Assembly: GCA_023400405.1 (NCBI GenBank)
Contig: JAEXFD010000005.1
Location: forward strand, 1-64,000
Length of the DNA: 64,000 nt
From: Pseudomonadota bacterium
GTDB taxonomy: Bacteria > Pseudomonadota > Alphaproteobacteria > Sphingomonadales > Sphingomonadaceae
Reading direction: 5' to 3'
Below are positions 8,611 through 17,655 of this stretch, piece by piece; within the stretch, counting starts at the first letter, position 1; the number at the start of each line of letters is the position of its first letter. The notes below the pieces were generated by a model, which worked only from the letters and a program-made list of their open reading frames with translations, did not search any database and was not told the origin of the DNA. The position numbers and the translations under genes are program-made.

Positions 8611-10941
8611 CTAGCGGCCCAGGTTCTTGAACGCCAGCGTCAACAGATAGGAATTGCCGGCGCTGGCATCGCCGGTGGTGGCATAATCGCGCTTCCAGGT
8701 CAGCCCCAGCCGCAGGCAGTCGTCCTCATAGGTCACGCCAAGCCGATGCCGAACCGGCTCGAAGCCGTCGGCGACCGAGGTGGGATCTTCCTGGCGGTCG
8801 GTAAGATCGACCAGTGTCGATCCGGAAACCGACCAGAAGCGCGAGATCTGCACGCGCGCACCTACGCGCACTTCCTCTCGATCCTTCAGGTCTTCGAGCG
8901 AACTGGTGATGTTACGATTGAGCCGGAGATAACCCACCTGCACATAGGTCGCCCGAGACCCGACGCTCATGTCGATCTCGTTCCGGCGCACCGCGAAATC
9001 GTCCTTGTCGATACGATAGCGGTGGGTGAAGCTCAGGAAGTCTCGGAAGCGGATCACCGTCCGCCCGACGATATCGGACCAGCGATCGGTGAGCCCGGTG
9101 CCATTGGGGAATAGGGTTGGCCGCGCGGTCAGGCGATAGCTTTGCCCGACATTCGCATCGATGCTGAATCCAGGCAGGTACAACGCGTAGTCGAGGCCGA
9201 AGGTGAAACGCGTCGAATCCTCGAAGCGGTCATAGCCGGGAAAGCGGTTCAGCGCGAAGAGGTTCGAATCCTCGAGGTCGACGGCGCGGGCATCCTCGTT
9301 CGGAACTTCGAGATTGGCAATCTTGGGCGAGGCGACCACCTGGAAGCGCGGCGTGATCCGCTGCGTGCCGCCGAGCATCTCGCCGATCAGCGGCCACTTC
9401 ACGTCGACCGCGACCGCACCGATCCCGCGCGCGTGGAAGCCGTCTTCGCCGCGATAGCTGACGACGCTGGTCAGTGCCGAATCGCGATTGTTGTAGACGT
9501 CGCCCCGGCCATAGGCAGTGAAGGTGATCTCCTGGCCCCAGTTGGTGAGCTTGCGCAGGTCCCAGCGCGCGCTGGCGAAGGCGCGCTGCGAATCCTGCCC
9601 GTCGGAGCGGCCGATCGCCAGCGTGTTGACCTGGAATTCGAACCGGCCGCCGAGCAGGCCGTCGTCCATCCGCCGGCGATAATCGATCTCGGGGAGGGCA
9701 TAGGCCTGGAGTCCCTGGTGATCGCCGACCCGCAGCGTCTGGATCACCCAGGCATTCACGGCGAAATAGCTGTCCTGATCGATGCGTTCGACGCGCAGGT
9801 TGTTGCGCAGCCGGTCGTCGCGCGAAATGTCGTAGCGGCGCAGGAAGGTGCGGTCGGTAGTCAGCCGGAGCGAAGCACTCGCGCTCCAGTTCGGGTCGAG
9901 CTGGAAGTTGCCGACCGCGTCGAGATATCCACGAAAATCGTTTCGCGACGTGGCTGGCGTCACGGGAACGGTGAGGTCGTCGGCACGCCGGCTATACGTG
10001 CCGTAGCCGCTGATCCGCACCGCACCGAGCGAGTTGAGCTCGCGATAATCCGCCTGCAGCATGGGCAGCACGTTGGTGTAGACGCGGGGGGTGACCGTCA
10101 GATCGCGATTGGGCGCGAGGCTGAAGAAGTAAGGCAGCGCGAACTGGAAGCCGTTGGTGCGATTGTAGCGCAGGTCCGGTGTCAGGAAGCCATCGTCGCT
10201 CTGCCCGCCGACCGGGTGCGAGAAGACCGGCAAGGGCACGGTCGCGATCCCGAACACCGAAATGCGGGCGCCGGTATAGCGGATGCGCTTGCGGTCGGGA
10301 TCGTAGACGACGCGATCGGCAGTGATCTTCCACGAAGGTTCCTTGGGGCAGCCCTCGGAATTCTGCACCGAGCAGGGGGTGTAGGCGGCGTTCTCCACTG
10401 TGATCACGCCGCCGGCGTTGCGCTGGCCATGCTGTGCGGCAATTCGCCCGCCGGCGTCGAGTACTACCAGCATGTTCTCGATCACGCCGTCCTTCAGCGT
10501 GTCGGTGAGCTCGATATGATCGCCATAAGCCGAATCCCCTTCGGGATTGACGACGACGATGTTGCCATCCGCGGTGACGCGGCCGGTCTTGCGATTCCAC
10601 ACCACCTTGTCGGCCCGAAGGCGGTCGCTTTGCCGATAGAGCCGCACGTCCCCGCTTGCAGTGACGATATCGGCGTCGCTGTCATATTCGAGCTGGTCGG
10701 ACGTGAACTGGATCTGGTCGCCATCCTGCGGCAGCGCCGTCGGTGAAGGCGGCGGCGGCTCGACATCGGGAGTCTGGAGGTTCGGCCCCTGTTGCGGATC
10801 GCGGGCCGACTGTTGCTGCGGCGACGAATCGCGCTGGCCGGCGCCTTCCTGCGCGTGCACCTCGGTTGCAAGGCACAGCCCGAGCGCAGCCGAAAGCAGC
10901 AGGGCCGTGCGCGTACCGTAAATTCCCACCTTTTTCTTCAC
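8611..10941 (-). CDS. lptD: LPS-assembly protein LptD
   Basis: A 776-aa outer-membrane beta-barrel that inserts lipopolysaccharide (here possibly a glycosphingolipid or other lipid A replacement) into the outer leaflet. Signal peptide (ALLLSAALGLCLATEVHAQ), a Gln/Pro-rich linker, an OstA/LptA-like periplasmic jellyroll (LEYDSDADIVTASGDVRL, ENMLVVLDAGGRIAAQHG), then the LptD barrel with many aromatic-ended strands. It has a Cys pair (PCSVQNSEGCPKEPSWK) plus one Cys near the C-terminus (DDCLRLGLTW), as used for disulfides in this family. The GTG start precedes KKKVGIYG. First gene of the minus-strand operon with surA, its chaperone. Confidence 0.93.
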   Translation of the reverse strand: MKKKVGIYGTRTALLLSAALGLCLATEVHAQEGAGQRDSSPQQQSARDPQQGPNLQTPDVEPPPPSPTALPQDGDQIQFTSDQLEYDSDADIVTASGDVRLYRQSDRLRADKVVWNRKTGRVTADGNIVVVNPEGDSAYGDHIELTDTLKDGVIENMLVVLDAGGRIAAQHGQRNAGGVITVENAAYTPCSVQNSEGCPKEPSWKITADRVVYDPDRKRIRYTGARISVFGIATVPLPVFSHPVGGQSDDGFLTPDLRYNRTNGFQFALPYFFSLAPNRDLTVTPRVYTNVLPMLQADYRELNSLGAVRISGYGTYSRRADDLTVPVTPATSRNDFRGYLDAVGNFQLDPNWSASASLRLTTDRTFLRRYDISRDDRLRNNLRVERIDQDSYFAVNAWVIQTLRVGDHQGLQAYALPEIDYRRRMDDGLLGGRFEFQVNTLAIGRSDGQDSQRAFASARWDLRKLTNWGQEITFTAYGRGDVYNNRDSALTSVVSYRGEDGFHARGIGAVAVDVKWPLIGEMLGGTQRITPRFQVVASPKIANLEVPNEDARAVDLEDSNLFALNRFPGYDRFEDSTRFTFGLDYALYLPGFSIDANVGQSYRLTARPTLFPNGTGLTDRWSDIVGRTVIRFRDFLSFTHRYRIDKDDFAVRRNEIDMSVGSRATYVQVGYLRLNRNITSSLEDLKDREEVRVGARVQISRFWSVSGSTLVDLTDRQEDPTSVADGFEPVRHRLGVTYEDDCLRLGLTWKRDYATTGDASAGNSYLLTLAFKNLGR

Positions 10942-11036
10942 TCCCGTGCACGCGGCCGCTCCGCCCTATCGCAGCGGTTGCGGCATCGCAACGTCACGTG
11001 CGTTGGCCCGAACGCACGGACCGGCTAACAAGAGCC

Positions 11037-11480
11037 ATGCAAGTCGATTTCTACCATCTGACGCAGCTTCCGCTCGAGCGCGCGCTGCCCCGGATCGCCG
11101 AGCGCGTGGTCGAGAGCGGCGGTCGTCTGCTTGTCGTCGCGGGCGAGGCCGCCCAGCGCACGAGGCTCGACCAGCTGCTGTGGACGTACGCGGCCGAGAG
11201 CTTCCTGCCGCATGGCCAGGCCGGGGGCAATGACGATGATCGCCAGCCGGTGCTGATCGCTGCGAGCGCCGAGGCCGCCGCTAACGGCGCGCGCAACGTC
11301 GCGCTGGCCGACGGGGTGTGGCGCGAGGAGGCGCTCGGCTTCGATCGCGCCTTCCATTTCTTCGACGAGGAGCGGATCGGCGAGGCGAGGGCAGCGTGGA
11401 AGGCGCTGGCCGACCGGGCCGGCGTCGAGCGACGCTATTGGAAGCAGAACGAGGCCGGGCGCTGGGAACAGGCTGCCTGA
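11037..11480 (+). CDS. holC: DNA polymerase III subunit chi
   Basis: A 147-aa clamp-loader accessory subunit that links the replicase to single-strand-binding protein. Family signature: VDFYHLTQLPLERALPRI at the N-terminus, LLVVAGEAAQRTRLDQLLWT, SFLPHG, and the C-terminal FHFFDEERIGEARAAW and GVERRYWKQNE. ATG 11037 was chosen because the family starts directly at this beta strand; upstream frame is non-conserved. Divergent from lptD, upstream of ndk. Confidence 0.9.
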   Translation: MQVDFYHLTQLPLERALPRIAERVVESGGRLLVVAGEAAQRTRLDQLLWTYAAESFLPHGQAGGNDDDRQPVLIAASAEAAANGARNVALADGVWREEALGFDRAFHFFDEERIGEARAAWKALADRAGVERRYWKQNEAGRWEQAA

Positions 11481-11590
11481 CTTCTGCCCCGACGCATCCG
11501 CCCCGATGCGCTGGAGCTTGCATCCGCGGCCGCCCGGGACTAGGGAGCCGCGACTTTTCCACAACCAGAACAGCAGGAGCCCGCACGGCC

Positions 11591-12013
<423 letters not shown>

Positions 12014-12036
12014 CGCTCTTTCCCGCTTGGGAACAG

Positions 12037-12070
12037 GAAAGGCCGGGGCGAGTCCCCGGCCTTTTTCTTT
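12037..12070 (+). terminator. Intrinsic terminator after ndk
   Basis: Stem GAAAGGCCGGGG / CCCCGGCCTTT with a 5-nt loop (CGAGT), directly followed by a T-rich run (CTTTTTCTTT). Confidence 0.9.
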
Positions 12071-12103
12071 GTCGAATCGCCGGCCGCGCCTAGAGAGATT
12101 TCA

Positions 12104-13726
12104 ATGCTTCGCCTTTCCGGACTGTCCCTGCCGCTCGACCATCCGCCCGAGGCTCTGCCCGAGGCGATCTGCCGCCGGCTGGGCATCGGCCGGGACGATC
12201 TGCGCGGCTGGACCCGGTTCAAGCGCGGCAACGATGCGCGTCGCCGGAACGCGATCCAGCTCGTCTACACGCTCGATCTCGAACTGGCCGACGAAGCCGG
12301 CGTGCTCGCGCGCTTTGCGGGAGACAAGGATGTCCGTCCGACTCCCGACATGACCTATCGGCCGCCGGTGACGGCGCCGCCGGGCTGGACGGGCAAGCGC
12401 CCCGTGGTGATCGGCGCCGGCCCCTGCGGCCTGTTCGCCGGCCTGATCCTCGCGCAGATGGGTTTCCGCCCGATCATCCTCGATCGTGGCAAGGTGGTGC
12501 GCCAGCGGACCAAGGACACCTGGGGGCTTTGGCGGCAATCGAAGCTCAACCCCGATTCCAACGTCCAGTTCGGCGAGGGCGGGGCGGGCACCTTTTCCGA
12601 CGGCAAGCTCTATTGCCGGGTCAAGGATCCCCGCTTCCTCGGCCGCAAGGTGCTCGAGGAGTTCGTCCAAGCCGGCGCGCCCGACGACATCCTGTGGGAG
12701 GCACACCCCCATATCGGCACCTTCCGCCTCGTCACCATGGTGGAAAGCCTGCGTGCGACGATCGAGGCGCTTGGCGGCGAATATTGCTGGGAGACGCGGG
12801 TCGATGATGTCGAGCTCGAGCGCAGCGCGGAGGGCCGCCAGCGCCTGCGGGGTCTGCACCTTCAGGACGGCAGCTTCCTCGAAGCCGATCACGTCGTCCT
12901 CGCCGTCGGCCACAGCGCGCGGCCGACCTTCGAGATGCTGCACGCTCGCGGCGTCCATCTCGAAGCCAAGCCGTTCGCGATCGGCGTACGGATCGAGCAT
13001 CCGCAAAGCTGGATCGATCAGGCGCGCTTCGGCGAATGCGCCAAGCATCCCGATCTGGGGGCGGCGGCCTACAGCCTCGTTCATCACTGCGCCAATGGCC
13101 GCAGCGTCTACAGCTTCTGCATGTGTCCCGGCGGACGCGTGGTCGCCGCGACATCGGAGGAAGGGCGCGTCGTCACCAACGGGATGAGCCAATATTCGCG
13201 CGCCGAGTTCAATGCCAATTCGGGCCTCGTCGTGGCGATCGACCCGGCCCGTGATTATCCCGATGGCCCGCTCGCCGGGATCGCGCTCCAGCGGCACTGG
13301 GAAGACCTCGCCTTCCTTGCCGGCGGCTCCAACTACAACGCGCCGGTGCAGCGGGTGGGCGATCTGCTTGCAGGCCACGCGTCTACGATGCTGGGCGAAG
13401 TCACGCCCTCCTATAAGCCCGGCGTGACGCCGACCGATCTCGCTCGCTGCCTTCCGGATTTCGTGATTGAGGCGTTTCGCGAGGCGCTGCCGGTGTTCGG
13501 GCGGCAGATCGCCAGATACGACCACCCCGACGCGGTGATGACCGGCGTCGAGACGCGCACTTCCTCGCCGGTCCGGATCACCCGCGGCGCCGATTTGCAG
13601 AGCCTCAATGTCGAAGGCTTGTTTCCGGGCGGCGAAGGCGCAGGCTATGCCGGCGGCATCCTCTCCGCCGCGATTGATGGGATCAAGTTGGCCGAGGCCG
13701 TGGCGAAGGCAATGGTCGATGGCTAA
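12104..13726 (+). CDS. FAD-dependent dehydrogenase (COG2509-like)
   Basis: A 540-aa flavoprotein. N-terminal ~90 residues form a small domain (RRLGIGRDDLRGWTRFKRG). A Rossmann FAD motif follows (VVIGAGPCGLFAGLILAQMG, with an acidic residue before RGK). Then GEGGAGTFSDGKL, a second nucleotide-binding stretch (HVVLAVGHSAR), FCMCPGGRVV, and a C-terminal FAD-contact segment (LFPGGEGAGYAGGILSAAID). This order matches the uncharacterised NAD(P)/FAD-dependent dehydrogenase family (YhfW/COG2509-type). Substrate unknown. Confidence 0.85.
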   Translation: MLRLSGLSLPLDHPPEALPEAICRRLGIGRDDLRGWTRFKRGNDARRRNAIQLVYTLDLELADEAGVLARFAGDKDVRPTPDMTYRPPVTAPPGWTGKRPVVIGAGPCGLFAGLILAQMGFRPIILDRGKVVRQRTKDTWGLWRQSKLNPDSNVQFGEGGAGTFSDGKLYCRVKDPRFLGRKVLEEFVQAGAPDDILWEAHPHIGTFRLVTMVESLRATIEALGGEYCWETRVDDVELERSAEGRQRLRGLHLQDGSFLEADHVVLAVGHSARPTFEMLHARGVHLEAKPFAIGVRIEHPQSWIDQARFGECAKHPDLGAAAYSLVHHCANGRSVYSFCMCPGGRVVAATSEEGRVVTNGMSQYSRAEFNANSGLVVAIDPARDYPDGPLAGIALQRHWEDLAFLAGGSNYNAPVQRVGDLLAGHASTMLGEVTPSYKPGVTPTDLARCLPDFVIEAFREALPVFGRQIARYDHPDAVMTGVETRTSSPVRITRGADLQSLNVEGLFPGGEGAGYAGGILSAAIDGIKLAEAVAKAMVDG

Positions 13727-13760
13727 CTGTTCAAGAAGAATGGCTGGCTAAAGAGGACAG

Positions 13761-14099
13761 ATGGCTCTCTCGATCGTGACGCTCTGGTTGGTTCGATTGC
13801 TGGTCGCGCTGAACTTTATCGCGAAGCTAGCCGCGGCGGCGGGCGGGATCGGTTCGGCGGTCTTCTGGCTTCGATCGGCCAAGGCAAAGGTGCCTCCACT
13901 CGACCCGAGCAAGGGCGAGGGTTTCCGCAGCGTGGTGTTGACCGAGGAGGACGGTAGCGACGTGATGCTGACGCTTCGCGAGCAATCTCGGCTCAGCGCA
14001 GTCGCTGCGCAATGGGCGGCGCTCGCCGCGATCGGCGTGGCCACCGTGACCCTGCTCGATTTGGGTTGCCTCGCGAGCCTCAGCTCCGCGGCAGGGTGA
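13761..14099 (+). CDS. Small two-helix membrane protein, unknown function
   Basis: A 112-aa protein with a TM helix at the N-terminus (LWLVRLLVALNFIAKLAAAA), a polar middle (~residues 38-75), and a second hydrophobic segment near the C-terminus. GAGG lies 5-9 nt upstream of the ATG. Its 3' end overlaps the 3' end of the convergent histidine kinase gene by 20 nt. I do not recognise a family. Confidence 0.6.
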   Translation: MALSIVTLWLVRLLVALNFIAKLAAAAGGIGSAVFWLRSAKAKVPPLDPSKGEGFRSVVLTEEDGSDVMLTLREQSRLSAVAAQWAALAAIGVATVTLLDLGCLASLSSAAG

Positions 14100-15471
14100 T
14101 CGTCGCGACCAGGCCGCCGCCTTCGCGATTGGCCAGCACGATCTCGCCATGCGCGTCGCGGACGATGGCTCGGGCGAGCGCCAGGCCAAGGCCGATCCCG
14201 CCGGTTTCGCGATTGCGCGACTGTTCGAGGCGCGTGAACGGATCGAACACCTTCTCGAGCGCCTCGGCCGGGATGCCCGGTCCGCGATCGGCGACCTCGA
14301 TCGCCACCCGGTGGAGGTCTGAGACCAGCCGAACCCCGGCGCCGCCGCCATATTTGACGGCGTTCTCGATCAGGTTGCGCACAGCGCGGCGCATCAGTGC
14401 TGGGCGCAAGTGCATGCGCAGCCGCGGCGCCTCCTCGAAGGTCACGTTCTGACCGAGATCGCGGAAATCCTCGACTACCGCATCGATCAGCGCAGAGAGA
14501 TCGACATCGGTCGGCGGCTCGCTCGGTCGGCCGAGCCGCGCCAAGGAGAGGATGTCGTCGAGCGTCCGGTTCATCTCGTCGATTGTGTCCGCCATGCGGG
14601 CGCGGTCTTCATCGTCCTCGACCGATTCGATGCGCACCCGCAACGCGGCGAGCGGCGTGCGCAGGTCGTGGCCGATCGCGCCGAGCATGCGGTCCTTCTC
14701 GTCGAGCATGCCGGTGATCCGGGTGCTGAGCCCGTTATAGGCGGCGATCACCGCCCGCACGTCGCTGGGGCCGCGCTCCTCGACCGGAGCGGCGCCGTCA
14801 CCCGGACGGAATTCGCGCGCCGCCTTGGCCAGGCTTCGCAGGGGGCGAGCGATCCGGCGCCCGGCGAGGAGGACGGGAATCAGCACGACGATATACAGGA
14901 TCAGCGTCTGTGCGAGCAGTTGCCAGATCAGCGCGCGCTCGCTGCGCGGCCAGGCCGAACTCAGCGATAGCCAGCCCTTGCCCGGCAATTCGACGGCGAC
15001 CATCAACTCGGCCCCGAGCCGGCGGAGGCGATCGGCACGGGCCGGGTCCATGCGCCGGAGCAGGGGGCGGTTCTCGTCGATGGGCCGCGTCACTGCGATG
15101 ACGTCGCCGATCCGCACCCCGCCGTCGGTGAGGCCGCGGCGAAGGTCGCGCTCGATCGCCGGCCGCCGTTCCAGTTCGGGAGGGATCGGATTGGATGGCG
15201 TGAGTTCCACGCGTCCCCTCCCGAGACGACGCGGATCGCGGCGCGGATCGTCCATGCCGGCCGGCAATGGCGGGCGCGGATTGACAGGAGAGCCGGCGCG
15301 CTCGGCCGCGTCGATCAGCCTTGTCACCGTCGGGACGATGACCTGGGCAAAGCGCGCAGCCTGGCGCTCGCGCAGTAGGAACGCGAAGTTGATGCCCTGC
15401 GCGATGAACAGCGCGACCGCGACGAGCAGCGCGATCTGGCCCGGCAGCGAGCGCGGGATCAGGCGCCGCAT
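14080..15471 (-). CDS. EnvZ-type membrane sensor histidine kinase
   Basis: A 463-aa kinase: TM1 at ~12-32, periplasmic sensor of ~150 aa rich in Arg/Pro, TM2 at ~180-204, HAMP (ARPLRSLAKAAREF). The H-box is IGHDLRTPLAAL with phospho-accepting His268. N-box NLIENAVKYG, G1 DRGPGIP and G2 GGIGLGLALARAI follow. It lies 22 nt downstream of the response-regulator gene, so the pair is an operon. Signal unknown. Confidence 0.92.
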   Translation of the reverse strand: MRRLIPRSLPGQIALLVAVALFIAQGINFAFLLRERQAARFAQVIVPTVTRLIDAAERAGSPVNPRPPLPAGMDDPRRDPRRLGRGRVELTPSNPIPPELERRPAIERDLRRGLTDGGVRIGDVIAVTRPIDENRPLLRRMDPARADRLRRLGAELMVAVELPGKGWLSLSSAWPRSERALIWQLLAQTLILYIVVLIPVLLAGRRIARPLRSLAKAAREFRPGDGAAPVEERGPSDVRAVIAAYNGLSTRITGMLDEKDRMLGAIGHDLRTPLAALRVRIESVEDDEDRARMADTIDEMNRTLDDILSLARLGRPSEPPTDVDLSALIDAVVEDFRDLGQNVTFEEAPRLRMHLRPALMRRAVRNLIENAVKYGGGAGVRLVSDLHRVAIEVADRGPGIPAEALEKVFDPFTRLEQSRNRETGGIGLGLALARAIVRDAHGEIVLANREGGGLVATITLPRS

Positions 15472-15493
15472 GGGTTTGGCTGAACCATCCGCC

Positions 15494-16213
15494 TCACAGG
15501 CGGGTTACCTCGGTCGCAAGGGTGTACCCGCCCCCCCACACCGTCTTGATGATCGCTGGCGCGCGCGGATCGGGCTCGATCTTCTTGCGCAGCCGGCTGA
15601 CCTGATTGTCGATCGCCCGATCGAACGCCGCGGCTTCGCGGCCCTGGGTGAGGTCCAGGAGTTGGTCGCGCGTGAGCACCGCACGGGGCCGCGTGACCAG
15701 CGCGTGGAGCAGATTGTATTCGCCGCTCGAGAGGGGCACGGAGACGCCTTCGCGGTCGACCAGCGCCCGCTCGCCGGTCTTGAGCACCCAGCCGGCAAAG
15801 GCATAGCTGCCCCCATCCGGCGCATGCTGGCGCACACCGCCGGCTTGGAGGCGGCGCAGCACCACCTTGATCCGCGCAGCGAGCTCGCGGGGCGAAAAGG
15901 GCTTCACGACATAATCGTCGGCGCCCATTTCGAGCCCGACGATGCGATCGGTCTCCTCGCCGCGGGCGGTGAGCAGGATCACCGGCGTCTCGCTGGTCTC
16001 GCGGATGTGGCGGCAGAGGCTGAGCCCGTCTTCGCCCGGCATCATGATGTCGAGCACGACCAGGTCGATCGAATAGGCTGCCATCCGCGCCCGCGCGCCC
16101 TCGGCGTCGCCTGCCTGGGTCACGCGAAAGCCCTGGCGCGTCAGATACTGGGCGAGCGGTTCGCGGATCGAGCGTTCGTCCTCGACGAGAAGGAGGTGGG
16201 GAATCTCGGACAT
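15494..16213 (-). CDS. OmpR/PhoB-type response regulator
   Basis: A 239-aa regulator: receiver domain with acidic pocket VEDE and phospho-acceptor Asp55 (LVVLDIMMPGEDG), switch Thr in ILLTARGEE, and Lys in DDYVVKPFSPREL. A winged-helix DNA-binding domain follows (SSGEYNLLHALVTRPRAVLT, DRAIDNQVSRLRKKIEPDP, GGGYTLA). Precedes its cognate kinase gene. Target genes unknown. Confidence 0.94.
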   Translation of the reverse strand: MSEIPHLLLVEDERSIREPLAQYLTRQGFRVTQAGDAEGARARMAAYSIDLVVLDIMMPGEDGLSLCRHIRETSETPVILLTARGEETDRIVGLEMGADDYVVKPFSPRELAARIKVVLRRLQAGGVRQHAPDGGSYAFAGWVLKTGERALVDREGVSVPLSSGEYNLLHALVTRPRAVLTRDQLLDLTQGREAAAFDRAIDNQVSRLRKKIEPDPRAPAIIKTVWGGGYTLATEVTRL

Positions 16214-16250
16214 CGTCGGTAGCGTAGCAACGTCTCGCGCAAGAGGAAGT

Positions 16251-16285
16251 GCCCGGGCGGGCGAGGAGGCGAAGCCCGCCCGGGC
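16251..16285 (-). terminator. Perfect 12-bp hairpin between EF-hand and response-regulator genes
   Basis: GCCCGGGCGGGC (16251-16262) and its exact reverse complement (16274-16285) with an 11-nt loop. On the minus strand it is followed by only a weak T stretch (ACTTCCTCTT), so termination is likely but may be incomplete. Confidence 0.55.
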
Positions 16286-16300
16286 GAGTAGCGGCCGGCT

Positions 16301-16774
16301 TCAGTTCTGGTCCGGGGTGCCGGCCGGTGGGGTCTGGGGCGAGCCCATCGGGCCACGCATGGCCCGCATCCGCTCACGGATCGCGTCACGCTCGGCCTGG
16401 TCGATCTTGCCGTCGTGATTGGTGTCCATCCGGTCGAAGCGGCGCGAGGCCTTGGCGCGCTCTTCGTCCAGGGTGACGCTGCCGTCGCCATTCGCGTCCA
16501 TGCGCTTGCCCATGCGTGCGGCCATGTCGCCGCCGCCATGATGGGCTGCGGCGCGCTCGGTGGCATCGATCTTGCCGTCATGATTGGTATCGAGCCGGGC
16601 AAAGCGGGCCTCGACGCGCGCGAGATACTCGGCCTTGGTGATCGTGCCGTCATGATCGGCATCGGCTCCGGCCATCCCGCCATGCGGCCGCGGCGGAGGC
16701 GGCGCGTCCTGGGCAAGGGCGGGGGCGGCGAGCAGCATGGCGCCGAGCGTCGCGACAGCGAAACGGGTCTTCAT
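16301..16774 (-). CDS. Secreted four-EF-hand calcium-binding protein
   Basis: A 157-aa exported protein. Signal peptide MKTRFAVATLGAMLLAAPAL (cleavage after ...ALAQ). Four 12-residue EF loops follow: DADHDGTITKAE, DTNHDGKIDATE, DANGDGSVTLDE and DTNHDGKIDQAE, each with Asp at loop positions 1/3/5 and Glu at 12. AGGAG sits 7 nt before the ATG. A periplasmic Ca2+ buffer or sensor role is inferred; its position upstream of a two-component pair may be meaningful or chance. Confidence 0.85.
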   Translation of the reverse strand: MKTRFAVATLGAMLLAAPALAQDAPPPPRPHGGMAGADADHDGTITKAEYLARVEARFARLDTNHDGKIDATERAAAHHGGGDMAARMGKRMDANGDGSVTLDEERAKASRRFDRMDTNHDGKIDQAERDAIRERMRAMRGPMGSPQTPPAGTPDQN

Positions 16775-16881
16775 GGTGAAACTCCTGTGCGGCGGGGCGG
16801 CGCCCCATGTCCTGCTTTTCCCCAAACCATGTCCCAGCGATTTGTCAGCGGGGCGAGAAACTGTCGCAACTTGTCGCAGCC

Positions 16882-17655
16882 CTAGCCGAAGATCGCGACG
16901 CCCTGCATCGCCTCGGCCACCGGCTCGCCCGAGGCATTCCAGATCGCCATGCGCTGGCTCGAATAGCCCTGTTCGGCGCGGTCGGCACGGGCGGTGAGCA
17001 GCCACCAGCCGTCTTCGGTGCGTGGCGTGGGCGCCAGGAAATTGATCTGCCAGTTGAGCGAGCTCAGCGGAACGCGGCGATCGGCGGCGAGCTTGAACGC
17101 GGCCGGCGGGAGCCCGTCTCCGATCGCCATCAGCTCGACCTGGGGATCGAGCCCGTCGCGGGCCCGCAGCCGCACCCAGCGCAGCCATTCGGCCGGGCCG
17201 GTGTCGTCCCCGGCATCGTAGAATTCGAAATTGCCCGTGAAGAAGTCATCGGGACCGACATAGAGCGACGCGTCGGCGGGCGGCGGCGCCACCGGTGCGC
17301 GCGGCGCGGCGTCGTGGCGAAGGTCGGAGGCGAGCGGCGCCATGAACACGAAGGTGGCGCGCAGCCCGAGCCCCGCCTCGGCGATGACGTCGGCCTGGAG
17401 GAAGGCGGCATTGCGGCCGCGGCGGAGCTTGGTCGCCCGCACCTCGACGGCGCCGGCAAGGGGGCCGATGAAGGCGACTTGCGCCGAGCGGAGCGGCGGC
17501 AGCTCGGGCTCCGCGTCGAGCGCCGCCTGAAGCGCGAGCGCGGCGGACAGGCCGCCATAAGCCGTGCGGCCCTGCATCCAGTCGGTCGGGACTTGGGTGC
17601 GGAAGCCGCCTTCGATCGGCGCGGCGTCGGCGAGGATCGTCGCGATCGGCGTCAT
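16882..17655 (-). CDS. Acyl-CoA thioesterase, double-hotdog (4HBT_3/TesB-like)
   Basis: A 257-aa protein. The N-terminal hotdog has MQGRTAYGGLSAALALQAAL and RSAQVAFIGPLAGAVEV. The second half has PLSSLNWQINFLAPTPR and GYSSQRMAIWNASGEPVAEAMQ. Predicted to hydrolyse acyl-CoA thioesters. The ATG at 17655 overlaps the acyl-CoA ligase stop (ATGA), and the family starts here. The frame is open upstream to 17838 but inside the ligase gene. Coupling to the ligase suggests a shared acyl-CoA pathway; substrate unknown. Confidence 0.82.
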   Translation of the reverse strand: MTPIATILADAAPIEGGFRTQVPTDWMQGRTAYGGLSAALALQAALDAEPELPPLRSAQVAFIGPLAGAVEVRATKLRRGRNAAFLQADVIAEAGLGLRATFVFMAPLASDLRHDAAPRAPVAPPPADASLYVGPDDFFTGNFEFYDAGDDTGPAEWLRWVRLRARDGLDPQVELMAIGDGLPPAAFKLAADRRVPLSSLNWQINFLAPTPRTEDGWWLLTARADRAEQGYSSQRMAIWNASGEPVAEAMQGVAIFG